Shown: positions 38,728 to 47,626 of the stretch, in pieces
Layout of the letters: every line of letters starts with the position of its first letter
Numbering within the stretch: the stretch's first letter is position 1
Assembly (NCBI RefSeq): GCF_902728235.1
Contig: NZ_CACVBO010000001.1
Location: 3,620,001-3,684,000, forward strand
DNA from: Lentimonas sp. CC4
Lineage (GTDB): Bacteria; Verrucomicrobiota; Verrucomicrobiia; Opitutales; Coraliomargaritaceae
Length of the DNA stretch: 64,000 nucleotides
Reading direction: 5' to 3'
The notes under the pieces: generated by a model
Told to the model about the DNA's origin: nothing
The model's database searches: none
What the model saw: only the letters and a program-made list of their open reading frames with translations
Program-made: the position numbers and the translations under genes

Positions 38728-40392
38728 CTACTTTTTCTTCGCCCACGAATCACGCAGCGCGACCGTGCGATTAAACACCGGCGCTCCAGGCTTCGACAGC
38801 TTATTATCCACACAGAAGTAACCGATACGCTCGAACTGACATTGCTCGCCCGCAGCCATTTCCATGAGACTCGGTTCACAGAGAACCTTCACTTCTTTCG
38901 AGGACTCCGGATTTACATACTTCGTGAATGAAATCTCCTTGTCCGCTTCTGGGTTCTCCTCCGTGAACAAACGATCAAACAAGCGCACCGGTGTTTCGAC
39001 CGCATGCTCTGCGCTCACCCAATGGATGACGCCCTTCACCTTACGGTCGGTCGGTTGCTTGTTGAGCGTGTCGAGGTCGACTGAGCAAAGAAGCTTTGTG
39101 ATGTTGCCATCGGCATCTTTTTCAACGTCGTCACATTTAATGATGTAACCATAGCGCAGACGCACTTCTCCGCCCTTTTTCAGACGGAAGAATTTGCGAT
39201 TCGCCTCTTCCTTAAAGTCTTCTTGCTCGATGAACAGACGCCCTGAGAACGGAATCTTACGTGTGCCAGCCGACTCATCCTCTGGATTATTCACGCCATC
39301 GACCTCGACGACCTGACCTTCTGGCCAGTTGGTAATTTCGATTTCCAACGGATCAAACACCGCCATACGACGGATCGATGTGCTGTTGAGCTCAGCGCGC
39401 ACCGCGTGTTCAAGCAGCGCCACATCACTGGTGGAGTTGACCTTGGTAATGCCGACGGTCTCGCAGAATTTACGGATCGCAGCAGCCGGATAGCCGCGGC
39501 GGCGCATGCCCGACAATGTCGGCATACGTGGATCATCCCAACCATCGACGAAGTCACCTTCGACGAGCTCACGCAACTTGCGCTTACTCACAACGGTGTA
39601 AGTCATGTTCAGGCGAGAGAACTCCGTTTGCTTCGACGGAAAGATGCCGAGCTTCTCAATGAACCAATCGTAGAGCGGACGGTGATCTTCGAATTCAAGT
39701 GAGCAGAGCGAGTGTGTTACCTCTTCGAGCGAGTCACTTTGGCCGTGCGTAAAGTCATAGCTTGGATACATGCACCATTCGTCGCCCAGACGGTGGTGAT
39801 GCATACGCTTGATACGATACATCACAGGGTCGCGCATGTTCATATTCGGATGCGTCATGTCGATCTTAGCGCGTAGCACCTTCTCGCCATCAGCAAACTC
39901 ACCTGCACGCATACGCTTAAAGAGATCTACGCTCTCCTCAATCGGGCGCTCGCGATACGGGCTCGGGCGCCCCGGCTCGTTGATCGAACCGCGATAGTCA
40001 CGCATCTCGTCGAACGAAAGTTCTTCGACATACGCATGACCGTCTTCGATCAACTTAATTGCCCACTCGAACAGTTGCTCGAAATAATCGCTAGCGAAAC
40101 AGATCTTCGCCCACTTAAAGCCCAGCCACTCGATGTCTTCCTCGATCGCACGCACGAACTCATCGCTCTCCTTTTCAGGATTCGTGTCGTCAAAGCGTAG
40201 GTTGCACTTGCCACCAAACTCCTCCGCGATGCTGAAATTCAAGCAAATCGCCTTCGCATGACCAATCTGCAAATAACCATTCGGCTCAGGAGGGAAACGT
40301 GTCTGCACACGTCCATCATGTTTACCTGCGGCCACATCGGCAGCAATCATTTGGCGGATAAAATCGGTCGGCGTATCTTTAGCGTCTGACAT
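38728..40392 (-). CDS. glnS: Glutaminyl-tRNA synthetase
   Basis: This class Ib synthetase of 554 aa charges tRNA-Gln directly. The ATP site is [20 protein letters not shown], with QIGH in place of HIGH as is normal for GlnRS. The KMSKS equivalent is [11 protein letters not shown], and [19 protein letters not shown] marks the GlnRS/GluRS core. The C-terminal part is the two-domain anticodon-binding beta barrel. The ATG at 40392 (MSDAKDTP) is preferred; 40464 would add 24 residues. A gltX gene of discriminating size lies 1.2 kb away and a tRNA-Gln(TTG) at 56.5 kb. Confidence 0.96.
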   Translation of the reverse strand: MSDAKDTPTDFIRQMIAADVAAGKHDGRVQTRFPPEPNGYLQIGHAKAICLNFSIAEEFGGKCNLRFDDTNPEKESDEFVRAIEEDIEWLGFKWAKICFASDYFEQLFEWAIKLIEDGHAYVEELSFDEMRDYRGSINEPGRPSPYRERPIEESVDLFKRMRAGEFADGEKVLRAKIDMTHPNMNMRDPVMYRIKRMHHHRLGDEWCMYPSYDFTHGQSDSLEEVTHSLCSLEFEDHRPLYDWFIEKLGIFPSKQTEFSRLNMTYTVVSKRKLRELVEGDFVDGWDDPRMPTLSGMRRRGYPAAAIRKFCETVGITKVNSTSDVALLEHAVRAELNSTSIRRMAVFDPLEIEITNWPEGQVVEVDGVNNPEDESAGTRKIPFSGRLFIEQEDFKEEANRKFFRLKKGGEVRLRYGYIIKCDDVEKDADGNITKLLCSVDLDTLNKQPTDRKVKGVIHWVSAEHAVETPVRLFDRLFTEENPEADKEISFTKYVNPESSKEVKVLCEPSLMEMAAGEQCQFERIGYFCVDNKLSKPGAPVFNRTVALRDSWAKKK

Positions 40393-40447
40393 AAGCGACA
40401 GAGAAAAAGCCAGCAGAGCCCGCTCCGCCAGTTTAAAATCGCATGTT

Positions 40448-41011
40448 TCAACGCATCTTTTCAATCAACGACCGAGCCAGCGACCGAGCCGTCTCGATCG
40501 CCTGATCGCAGGCTCCATACTGCGCCACCACAATCGCCCCCTCTAAGACCAACTGTAACTGATCTGCCAGTAAGGCCGGATCACGAAGCTTCCCCTCTGC
40601 TGCAACCTCAACCAGTATTTCACGAATCGCGATTTTAGACTGTTGAGCGATGCCACTCAAGTTCGACGAGCACCCAGCAAACTCATTGATCGTCTTCATA
40701 AAAATACAGCCAGCGAAGGTCGAGCAACCAAACCATTCGCGATATAAATCAAAGCAACGCATAAAGCGCGCCATACAATCCTGCTCCTCGGTAAATATAG
40801 CTGTTCGCATCCTCTCAATCAACTCAGCCTGATGCTGCTCTAACACTGCCTCGATCAAGCCCTCCTTTGAGCCAAAGTGCTTATAAAGCGTGCGTTTCGT
40901 GACACCGGATTCCGCTGCGATCTGATCCACACCTGTGCCATTAAAGCCCTGTCGCTCGAATAAACGATACGCACAGACCAACAAGGCCTCTCTTTTATCA
41001 TCATGCCCCAT
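40448..41011 (-). CDS. TetR-family transcriptional regulator
   Basis: This 187-aa protein has the N-terminal TetR helix-turn-helix ([20 protein letters not shown], about 24-43). A helical ligand-binding domain follows (about 55-187). It is transcribed away from a thioredoxin gene. The intergenic region contains an 18-bp palindrome suited to a TetR dimer, so this regulator probably represses thioredoxin and itself. The effector is unknown; a redox-active or electrophilic compound would fit the neighbour. Its frame reaches into the extra upstream region of glnS, but the functional glnS start leaves a gap. Confidence 0.9.
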   Translation of the reverse strand: MGHDDKREALLVCAYRLFERQGFNGTGVDQIAAESGVTKRTLYKHFGSKEGLIEAVLEQHQAELIERMRTAIFTEEQDCMARFMRCFDLYREWFGCSTFAGCIFMKTINEFAGCSSNLSGIAQQSKIAIREILVEVAAEGKLRDPALLADQLQLVLEGAIVVAQYGACDQAIETARSLARSLIEKMR

Positions 41012-41112
41012 ATTTTATAAATCCTTGATCTTAGATCATTTAATACTCGAACGATAGATTTATCAGAAAATTCGCAACTCTTTGAAATAAACGGACAGTC
41101 ATACGCTCCTAT

Positions 41113-41130
41113 GTATACAGATCGGTATAC
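41113..41130. promoter_or_regulatory. Palindromic TetR-type operator candidate
   Basis: GTATACAGATCGGTATAC at 41113-41130 is an 18-bp palindrome with one mismatched pair. It consists of two GTATAC half-sites around GATC. It lies between divergent tetR (start 41011) and trx (start 41177), where a TetR-family repressor would bind. Confidence 0.7.
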
Positions 41131-41176
41131 TTCGATCTGCATAAATCAACCATCATTCATAGAACAAAGAAATAAT

Positions 41177-41494
41177 ATGCCTACCAACATCGGATCCAAA
41201 CAAGCCTTCGAGGCGCTCATTCAACAACCAGGCAAAGTCGTTGCAGTCGATTTCTGGGCACCTTGGTGCGGACCCTGTAAAGCGCTGGCACCGATTCTGG
41301 AAAAAGTCTCAGTAGCCATCGGCAGCAAAGGCGAAATCGCCAAGGTCAACGTCGACGATTTCAGCGACATCGCAAAAGAATATGGCATCAACTCAATTCC
41401 AACTGTCATCTATTTCCGCGCTGGCAAAGAAGTGCACCGTGCCACAGGCATTGAACCAGAAGCGACTATCATTGGTCACTTCGATCGATTTTAA
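41177..41494 (+). CDS. Thioredoxin
   Basis: This 105-aa thioredoxin has the canonical active site FWAPWCGPCKALAPIL (Cys31, Cys34) and the cis-proline segment NSIPTVIYF. It would reduce cytoplasmic disulfides. The start is ATG 41177; an earlier ATG at 41111 overlaps the operator and would add a leader with no homology. Divergent from a TetR gene with a shared operator, so it is probably inducible and not the housekeeping thioredoxin. It ends before a bidirectional terminator shared with gltX. Confidence 0.95.
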   Translation: MPTNIGSKQAFEALIQQPGKVVAVDFWAPWCGPCKALAPILEKVSVAIGSKGEIAKVNVDDFSDIAKEYGINSIPTVIYFRAGKEVHRATGIEPEATIIGHFDRF

Positions 41495-41530
41495 CAGCAA
41501 GCGCTGTTCTTAAATTACAGAACTTGATAC

Positions 41531-41564
41531 AAAAAAAAGCCCGCCGATCACTCGGCGGGCTTTT
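41531..41564. terminator. Bidirectional intrinsic terminator
   Basis: AAAAGCCCGCCGA and TCGGCGGGCTTTT form a 13-bp stem with a 4-nt loop. It is flanked by A on the left and T on the right, and serves both the thioredoxin and gltX transcripts. Confidence 0.95.
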
Positions 41565-41585
41565 CAATTTCTAGAAAGACTGAGC

Positions 41586-42950
41586 TTATCCGATAAACGC
41601 CTTCAAGCGTGCAATCACACGATCTTTACCGAGCACAGCCAACATCGGCAATAGGTCGGGACCGCCGCCCTGCCCGCTCAACGCATAACGCAGTGCTGGG
41701 AAATACGCGAAGACTTTGACCTCTTTCGACTCGGCATGCGCTTCGAGCGCAGCTTGCAGCGAATCGGCATCAAAGGTTTCCACGCCTTCGATCACTGGTA
41801 GGATTTCTGCAAGCAGCTCCTTCGGGTCCGCCTTCTTCGCGATCTTTGCACCGACTTTTTCGTTCAACTCAAAGTCTTCGACGAAGAAGTAGCGGCAGAA
41901 ATCAGCCAAGTCATCAAGGCCACGCGCCTTACCTTGGCAGAGGGTCAACACGGACTGCAGATAATCTTCATCCACATCCTCAGTGATCACACCTGCAGTG
42001 TGCAGCATTGGACGCGCTAAGAATGCATAGCTCTCTACATTCAGTTCACGCAAATATTCAGTATTCAACGCAGAGAGCTTCTTCTCATCGAAACGAGAGT
42101 TGCCCTTGTTGATCCCAGGAAAGTCGAACAGCTCGATGATATCATCGATGTCCATCTTCTCGCGCTCGTCCTTCGGATTCCAACCAAGCAGTGAGATGTA
42201 GTTACGCACCGCATTCGCCAAGAAGCCGCGGTCTGCATATTCCTCGATCAATGCACCCTTGTCGCGCTTGCTCATTTTACCTGAGCCGACTTCTTTCAAA
42301 ATCAGCGGGATGTGTGCAAACACGGGTGGCTTCACACCGAACGCATTAAATAGCTCCACGTGCTTACTCGTGTTGGACAAGTGATCCTCGCCGCGAATCA
42401 CGTGCGTAATGCCCATCGCAATATCGTCCACCACATTCACAAAGTGAAACACTGGGTTGCCATCTTTACGAACGATGACGAAATCCAACTCCTCCGCACG
42501 CTCGACACGACCACGCACCGCATCGTCGATAATCACAGGCGCAGCTTTGACCTTCTCGATCTCCTTTTCTTTAAAATCGTCGTATTCGGTATAGCGCTCA
42601 CCTTCGAGCTTGAACCAAATCGCACCGTCCTTCTCGTAGGTGCGGCCAGCATCTACCAACTTTTTCAAATATTCGTCATAAACGGATTGGCGTTCGCTCT
42701 GGAAATACGGGCCATACGCACCACCAACTTCAGGACCTTCATCCCAGTCCATGCCCATCCAACGCATGCCTTCGAGCAACACGCGTAGCGCTTCGTCGGT
42801 ATTACGCTCCTTGTCTGTGTCCTCGATGCGCAGCACAAAGGTGCCACCGGTATGACGCGCATACAGCCAGTTAAACAGAGCAGTGCGGGCACTACCGATA
42901 TGGAAGAAACCAGTCGGGCTGGGAGCAAAACGAACGCGAACATCTGACAT
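41586..42950 (-). CDS. gltX: Glutamyl-tRNA synthetase
   Basis: This 454-aa class Ib synthetase charges tRNA-Glu. The HIGH motif is [20 protein letters not shown], and KMSKR reads [20 protein letters not shown] helical anticodon-binding domain ends the chain. Because the window also encodes GlnRS, this enzyme is probably discriminating, although a GatCAB route elsewhere cannot be excluded. The start at 42950 gives [14 protein letters not shown], a typical GluRS N-terminus. It is 36 bp shorter than the next possible start. Confidence 0.97.
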   Translation of the reverse strand: MSDVRVRFAPSPTGFFHIGSARTALFNWLYARHTGGTFVLRIEDTDKERNTDEALRVLLEGMRWMGMDWDEGPEVGGAYGPYFQSERQSVYDEYLKKLVDAGRTYEKDGAIWFKLEGERYTEYDDFKEKEIEKVKAAPVIIDDAVRGRVERAEELDFVIVRKDGNPVFHFVNVVDDIAMGITHVIRGEDHLSNTSKHVELFNAFGVKPPVFAHIPLILKEVGSGKMSKRDKGALIEEYADRGFLANAVRNYISLLGWNPKDEREKMDIDDIIELFDFPGINKGNSRFDEKKLSALNTEYLRELNVESYAFLARPMLHTAGVITEDVDEDYLQSVLTLCQGKARGLDDLADFCRYFFVEDFELNEKVGAKIAKKADPKELLAEILPVIEGVETFDADSLQAALEAHAESKEVKVFAYFPALRYALSGQGGGPDLLPMLAVLGKDRVIARLKAFIG

Positions 42951-43162
42951 AATAAAATCTGGCTAAGTGAAATCCCCGCAGCTCGGAAGTTGGCTGCGGT
43001 CAAAAGTAAACCACGCACTCAATAAAAATGCCGAATCGAGTCAATGTTGATCAACACGTAGCATCGGGAATAAACAGCACTACAATCATTTTTCGCCACT
43101 CCGATGCGAACTACAAAAAATGCCTCCCGACCGAAGAGCTGCTGAAAGTTGCGAAGTAATAA

Positions 43163-43301
43163 GTGACACAGACATTTCTGTCAGTCCCGAGCAGAAGAAC
43201 AGACAGGACGGAGGTCTGCGACTCGACTGAGCTCGCCGAAGTCCGGAGATGGCGCAGCAATATCTCACTCAGCTGAAGAACAGACAGGAATGTCTGTATC
43301 A
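43163..43301. repeat. Inverted pair of REP-like palindromes (family GTGACACAGACATT) in a 413-bp gap
   Basis: GTGACACAGACATTTCTGTC at 43163 is mirrored by GACAGGAATGTCTGTATCAC ending at 43301, giving a 139-bp element with inverted ends. A third, degenerate unit (ACAGACAGGACGGAGGTCTG) lies near 43200. The ends match the units at 14845 and 17291. The rest of the gap between gltX and the M48 gene (42951-43363) holds no gene. A tract of CACTCCTCACTA words follows at 43302-43330, then a CGCCGCAGGCGGCG hairpin at about 43352. Confidence 0.8.
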
Positions 43302-43363
43302 CACTCCTCACTATCACTCCTCACTACCACCAGCGCAGCGATCACTCGCCGCCGCAGGCGGCG

Positions 43364-44152
43364 CTACCGATTCCGATACGCATCCATCGCGCGTGGCATG
43401 AGCTCATTAAGCTTACGAATACGGGTGGTGCCCGCGGGGTGTGTCGATAAAAATTCTGGTGGAGCGCCACCGCCGAGCTTCTCCATCCGTTCCCAAAAGG
43501 CGATCGCCGCGCGTGGATCATAGCCCGCCTTTGCGGCATAAATCAGACCGATCTCATCAGCCTCGCTCTCATGATAACGACTATATGGCAGAATGGCACC
43601 GTAAGTCGCACCCGCACCGAACATTGCCAAAACCAACGCACGCTCACTATCATCCATATCAGCCGCAGCCACGCCGACGCCCACCACTGCAGCACCGCCA
43701 GCGGCCAACATTTTATGCGACATACGCTCGTTGCCATGCCCTGCTGCCACGTGCGCAACTTCATGCCCCATCACCACCGCTAGCTCATCGTCACTCTTAA
43801 TTATTTCTAAGATACCGGTATAAACCGCGACTTTACCGCCCGGCATCGCGAACGCATTGACCTGCTCGTCATCATCAAACACCACGAACTCCCATTGTGC
43901 ATTGGGCATATCCGGAGCCGCCACATACGCGATACGGTCGCCGACTCGCTGCACCATCGCGTTATAGTTTGCATCACGCGAGATCGGCGTCTCCTGCTTG
44001 AGTTGATTAAACTGCGAGGACGACATGGCAGTCAACTCCCCCTCTGGCACCAAATGCAGCGCCGAACGCCCAGTCTGCGACACGGTGGTGCAACCAGTAA
44101 ACCACAGGAGAGCCCCAGTGAGGAGCGCGAGCGAACAGACTTTCTTTTTCAT
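43364..44152 (-). CDS. M48-family zinc metalloprotease lipoprotein
   Basis: This 262-aa periplasmic lipoprotein has lipobox WFTGC (Cys21) and the zinc-protease motif HEVAH (130-134) in VVMGHEVAHVAAGHGNERMS. The third-ligand region is SRYHESEADEIGLIYAAKAGYDPRAA. It resembles LoiP/YcaL or BepA-type proteases that degrade or help fold outer-membrane proteins. BepA has a TPR tail that is absent here, so LoiP/YcaL is the closer type. The ATG at 44152 directly precedes the signal sequence. It is upstream of a repeat-rich gap with no operon partner. Confidence 0.9.
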   Translation of the reverse strand: MKKKVCSLALLTGALLWFTGCTTVSQTGRSALHLVPEGELTAMSSSQFNQLKQETPISRDANYNAMVQRVGDRIAYVAAPDMPNAQWEFVVFDDDEQVNAFAMPGGKVAVYTGILEIIKSDDELAVVMGHEVAHVAAGHGNERMSHKMLAAGGAAVVGVGVAAADMDDSERALVLAMFGAGATYGAILPYSRYHESEADEIGLIYAAKAGYDPRAAIAFWERMEKLGGGAPPEFLSTHPAGTTRIRKLNELMPRAMDAYRNR

Positions 44153-44192
44153 ATGTGACTCACATTGATCACTCTTACCTCGCGAATCAAAC

Positions 44193-44510
44193 CTAGTTCA
44201 CAAGTTTCCGCAATCGCTCGGTCGTTTGATCCCGGTCGAGACGACTTGCAGCCACATCGAGCGTGAGGGCTTCCCATTGATCGACATCCAACGCTTCATT
44301 TTCGAGTAATCCATTCTCTGACAAAAATACCAAACACGTGGCTAAGCCCGTTCGCTTATTACCATCAATAAAAGGATAATTCTGACAGAGATAAAACAAG
44401 TAAGCCGCCGCAATATCGATCGCATCGTTAAAGACAGGTTCACCAGACCTCGTCGCTTGGGGCGCCAAATATCGCAAAACTACTGGAATCGCGACACTCT
44501 CCAGCCCCAA
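44193..44510 (-). pseudogene. doc: 5'-truncated Doc (Fic-fold) toxin abutting a REP element
   Basis: The frame encodes the C-terminal 105 residues of a Doc-like protein: GLESVAIPVVLRYLAPQA, then the active-site loop NYPFIDGNKRTGLATCLVFL. Full-length Doc proteins are about 125 residues, and the first ~25-30 are missing. The Doc sequence starts inside the GCCCCAACGGGGCG hairpin of a REP element (44504-44517), so the 5' end was probably replaced by it. The Fic motif normally reads HPFxDGNKR; here Tyr45 replaces the catalytic His. No Phd antitoxin gene lies upstream, where the transposase is found. Read as a dead toxin; a TTG at 44510 is the only start available. Confidence 0.75.
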
Positions 44511-44585
44511 CGGGGCGACATATGCCAGCCTAGGGCGCAGCCCTAGGAATTGATGCCACCATAATCATAAGCCCTGAAAGGGCGG
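44504..44585. repeat. REP-like element, left (3') flank of RAYT gene
   Basis: Three palindromes in order: GCCCCAACGGGGCG (44504-44517), CCTAGGGCGCAGCCCTAGG (44529-44547), GCCCTGAAAGGGCG (44571-44584). The last ends two bases before the transposase stop codon. The orientation is opposite to the copies on the other side of the transposase gene. Confidence 0.93.
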
Positions 44586-44586
44586 C

Positions 44587-45039
44587 CTAATCCCAGAGAT
44601 ACCGTTCATCATATGCCACACCATGTTTCTCCAAAAAGGCACGTAATTCGTCTTGAAAAGAGATCTTCGTGTGATGCTCTGCCTGATTCTCAATATATTT
44701 CCGAACTGCCTCAACGTTGGACTCACTGACAGAAAATGCGCCGAAACCTGCTTGCCAAGCGAAGCCCGACAGTTCCAGTGATTGTGTCTTGAGCCATTTA
44801 GACGACGATGCCTTCAGGTCTCCCACCGCGGACGACAACGCCACGGTGCGGTGAAGCGAAAAGAGAATGTGCGCGTGATCCTCGACCGAGTTAATGATGA
44901 GTGCCGGGCAATCCATATTTTTGAGAACCGTCGCCATGTAGCCATGTAAGTTGGCACGAACTGGTTCATTGATAAAGCCTTCGCGGTTTTTCGTAGAGAA
45001 AATGAGGTGCACAAGGTTTTTGGCGAGTGATTGTGGCAT
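44587..45039 (-). CDS. REP-associated tyrosine transposase (Y1/IS200-like, RAYT)
   Basis: This 150-aa single-strand DNA transposase of the Y1/HUH superfamily carries the metal-binding HUH pair in SVEDHAHILFSLHR (His55, His57) and the nucleophile Tyr115 in VRKYIENQAEHH. The family ending FLEKHGVAYDERYLW is present. The N-terminus MPQSLAKNLVHLIFSTKNRE is typical. The frame is intact. REP-like elements in opposite orientation flank it within 2 bp (left) and 12 bp (right), the defining layout of a RAYT/REPtron rather than an IS200 with its own hairpin ends. It likely mobilised the elements of this family, including the pair at 35.5 kb. Confidence 0.93.
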   Translation of the reverse strand: MPQSLAKNLVHLIFSTKNREGFINEPVRANLHGYMATVLKNMDCPALIINSVEDHAHILFSLHRTVALSSAVGDLKASSSKWLKTQSLELSGFAWQAGFGAFSVSESNVEAVRKYIENQAEHHTKISFQDELRAFLEKHGVAYDERYLWD

Positions 45040-45051
45040 GGTCGATTGGGT

Positions 45052-45520
45052 CGCCCTTTCAGGGCTTGGAATATGGTATAATTAGATACCTAGGGCGTTG
45101 CCCTAGGCTAACATAAATCGCCCCGTTGGGACTAGAAATGTAGGGTAACTGATCCTAGTTCACGACGCGGAATAGTTAAACCGCCCCGTCGAGACTGTCA
45201 AACGCCGGCAAAACACGAACGATTGAGGCATGCTCGATTGGGTCGCCCTTTCAGGGCTTGGGAATACGGACGATTAAATTCCTAGGGCGTTGCCCTAGGC
45301 TGACATGAGTCGCCCCGTTGGGGCTACAAAGTGTAGCTTCTATCGTTCGCGCCTCACAGCGTTGACTAGTATGAACCGCCCCGTCGAGACTGTCAAACGC
45401 AGGCAAAACACGAACGATTGAGGCATACTCCATTGGGTCGCCCTTTCAGGGCTTGGGAATACGGAATGATTGGATACCTAGGGCGTTGCCCTAGGCTAAC
45501 ATGAGTCGCCCCGTTGGGGC
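45052..45520. repeat. Tandem REP array next to RAYT (about 193-bp period)
   Basis: The order CGCCCTTTCAGGGC, CCTAGGGCGTTGCCCTAGG, CGCCCCGTTGGGGC repeats three times. Its first hairpin starts at 45052, 45244 and 45439, periods of 192 and 195 bp. Between copies lies a less conserved spacer, then CGCCCCGTCGAGAC (45182 and 45377). That is followed by a shared stretch whose reverse complement begins ATGCCTCAATCGTTCGTG, very like the transposase start ATGCCACAATCACTCGCC. The array therefore seems to contain decayed transposase 5' ends. Confidence 0.88.
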
Positions 45521-45558
45521 TTGAAATGGTCACGCAAGTGAAGCGATACCCTTCATCA

Positions 45559-45640
45559 GGGGCAAAGCCCCGACCTATGTCAGCCCATGGTGCAACCATG
45601 GGTTCAAGGATCACATGAAACCCGTAGCCCTGAAAGGGCG
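45559..45640. repeat. Variant REP-like element in inverse orientation with different core hairpin
   Basis: GGGGCAAAGCCCC (45559-45571), CCCATGGTGCAACCATGGG (45584-45602) and GCCCTGAAAGGGCG (45627-45640) keep the order and spacing of the CCTAGGGC family. The central stem, however, has a different sequence. Its palindrome is perfect, so the base pairing rather than the sequence has been kept. It closes the array in the orientation of the left flank. Confidence 0.88.
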
Positions 45641-45755
45641 CTCTAACCTAAGGACTTACATTGATCATGCCAAACAACACGACATCACCTGACAGAGATC
45701 AACAGTGAGCTATCTTGCGAATGAAAAAGTCCGTCATCCATCAAACGAACGATCA

Positions 45756-45784
45756 CAAAAAAGCCGAGCGTTACCGCTCGGCTT
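45756..45784 (-). terminator. Intrinsic terminator after purH
   Basis: On the minus strand AAGCCGAGCG and CGCTCGGCTT form a 10-bp stem with a GTAA loop, followed by a T-run. It lies about 55 bases after the purH stop. Confidence 0.9.
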
Positions 45785-45793
45785 GATTCGAAG

Positions 45794-45824
45794 TTCAACG
45801 TTCAACGTTGGACGTTCAACGTTC
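45794..45824. repeat. TTCAACG micro-repeat
   Basis: Four near-copies of TTCAACGT (one reads TTGGACGT) lie in tandem between the purH stop and its terminator, followed by a GCGCCGCAGGCGC hairpin. The word differs from the other micro-repeat tracts but the style is the same. Confidence 0.75.
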
Positions 45825-45838
45825 GCGCCGCAGGCGCT

Positions 45839-47386
45839 CTAGTGCTTGAAGTGGCGCTTGCCGGTAAAGACCATGACCATGTCGCGCTCGTCGGCTGCGG
45901 CGATCACTTCTTCATCACGCACGGAGCCACCGGGCTGGATCGCTGCCTTGGCACCGGCTTCGGCTGCGGCGATGAGGCCGTCGGCGAATGGGAAGAATGC
46001 ATCCGATGCGACGATCGAACCATCGAGCGGCAGACCTGCTTCTCCGGCCTTCCATACAGCGATCTTCGAGCTATCCACACGAGACATTTGACCAGCACCG
46101 ACACCGAGTGTGCGTTCGCAACCAGCATAGACGATGGCGTTGGATTTGACGTGCTTTACGACATTCCAACCAAAGATCATGGCGCGCATTTCTTCGTCTG
46201 TCGGCTGACGCTTGGAAACGATCTTCCAGTCGCTTGGGCGGTCTGGCATCGTGTCGCGATCTTGAATCAAGACACCACCGACGACCGAACGCATTTCTTG
46301 CAATGAGTCAGCTGGCAAGGTGCCCTTCACTGTCATCAAGCGCAGGTTCTTCTTCTTACCGAAGATTTCGCGAGCGGCTGGCGTAAAGTCGGGAGCGATG
46401 ATCACTTCGCAGAAGATCTTGCTGATGATGGCAGCGAGGTCGGCATCCATTGTCTGGTTGACCACGATGATGCCACCGAACGGTGCTTGTTGGTCAGTGA
46501 CGAAAGCCTGTTCCCAAGCTTCGACGAGCGTGTCCGCACTGGCGACGCCACAAGGGTTGGTGTGCTTGAGGATCGCAACCGTTGGCTTTTGGAACTCACC
46601 GATCAGGTAAGTCGCCGCAGTGATGTCGATGATGTTGTTAAAGCTGAGCTCCTTGCCTTGCAACTGCTCGAAGCAATCGAAAAAGCTACCGTAAAGCGCT
46701 GCCTTCTGGTGTGGGTTCTCGCCGTAACGGAGGCTCTGGACTTGTGGAAGCTGAATATCGAGCTCCGAAGGAATACCGGAAATGTCGCCGAGGTTTGGCT
46801 CGTTGACCTGACCTTCGAGGTATTTCGCAATCGCACCATCATAAGCGGATGTGCGTTGGAAGACCTTGAGCGCGAGTTCGCGGCGGAGTGTCGTGAGCGC
46901 AGCATCGTCGCCCATGGCGGCAAGCACGCGATCGTAGTCGGCTGCGTCGACAACGACGGAAACCGAAGCGTGGTTCTTCGCAGCAGAGCGGAGCATCGAA
47001 GGGCCACCGATGTCGATATTCTCGATTGCGAGTTCGAAAGTGACGTCTGGCTTGGCAACGGTTTCTTCGAACGGATAAAGGTTCACCACGACGAGATCGA
47101 TCATGTCGATGCCGTGCTCAGCAGCGGCAGCCATGTGGTCGGCTTTGTCGCGGCGAGCGAGCAGACCGCCATGAATTTTCGGGTGCAATGTCTTCACGCG
47201 GCCTTCCATCATTTCAGGAAAACCGGTGTAATCGCTCACTTCGGTAACAGGAATGCCCTCTTTTTCAAGAAGCTTGGCAGTGCCACCAGTGGAGAGCAGA
47301 CGGTAGCCGTGCTGCTCGACAAGTGCTTTAGCGAACGGCACGAGGCCTGATTTATCGCTGACGGAGAGGAGTGCTGTTTTTTGCAT
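45839..47386 (-). CDS. purH: Bifunctional AICAR transformylase / IMP cyclohydrolase
   Basis: This 515-aa cytoplasmic enzyme catalyses the last two steps of purine synthesis, from AICAR to IMP. The N-terminal IMP cyclohydrolase domain starts [18 protein letters not shown] and has the MGS-like [20 protein letters not shown]. The AICAR transformylase domain has [17 protein letters not shown], the catalytic-region [11 protein letters not shown] and [16 protein letters not shown], and ends [20 protein letters not shown] then MVFTGKRHF. It is full length. A long antisense frame in this gene is a codon-bias shadow. Confidence 0.98.
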   Translation of the reverse strand: MQKTALLSVSDKSGLVPFAKALVEQHGYRLLSTGGTAKLLEKEGIPVTEVSDYTGFPEMMEGRVKTLHPKIHGGLLARRDKADHMAAAAEHGIDMIDLVVVNLYPFEETVAKPDVTFELAIENIDIGGPSMLRSAAKNHASVSVVVDAADYDRVLAAMGDDAALTTLRRELALKVFQRTSAYDGAIAKYLEGQVNEPNLGDISGIPSELDIQLPQVQSLRYGENPHQKAALYGSFFDCFEQLQGKELSFNNIIDITAATYLIGEFQKPTVAILKHTNPCGVASADTLVEAWEQAFVTDQQAPFGGIIVVNQTMDADLAAIISKIFCEVIIAPDFTPAAREIFGKKKNLRLMTVKGTLPADSLQEMRSVVGGVLIQDRDTMPDRPSDWKIVSKRQPTDEEMRAMIFGWNVVKHVKSNAIVYAGCERTLGVGAGQMSRVDSSKIAVWKAGEAGLPLDGSIVASDAFFPFADGLIAAAEAGAKAAIQPGGSVRDEEVIAAADERDMVMVFTGKRHFKH

Positions 47387-47626
47387 AGTGTTGAGTATGA
47401 AAGTGAAAACCTTCGAAATTTTTAAAAGTGAAGTGCGGGATTAAAGCGCAGAAATCGAAATCGCCAAGCGTTTTAGATAGAAAGCACCACAAAGTTCACA
47501 GAAAACCCTCTCGAACCTGATAAAAGTCACGGCCACAGAGGCGCTGTGGCTTATTGAAATCAGAAGCATTCCTACAAAAGTAGTAAGCGACTTGAATTTC
47601 AAGAACCCTGCCATAGTCTCTCCGCC

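Noticed and set aside
40393-40464. Longer glnS with 24 extra N-terminal residues
   Set aside because: The extra part overlaps the TetR gene end and is unlike GlnRS N-termini; ATG at 40392 is better.
45052-45520. CRISPR array from regular repeats
   Set aside because: The period is about 193 bp with internal palindromes, only three units, and no cas genes; it is a REP tandem array.
45251-45614. Short minus-strand frames in the REP array
   Set aside because: They arise from the repeat hairpins and are not conserved in frame between the tandem units.
46487-47350. Long plus-strand frame inside purH
   Set aside because: Antisense to purH, low-complexity composition, no recognisable motif.
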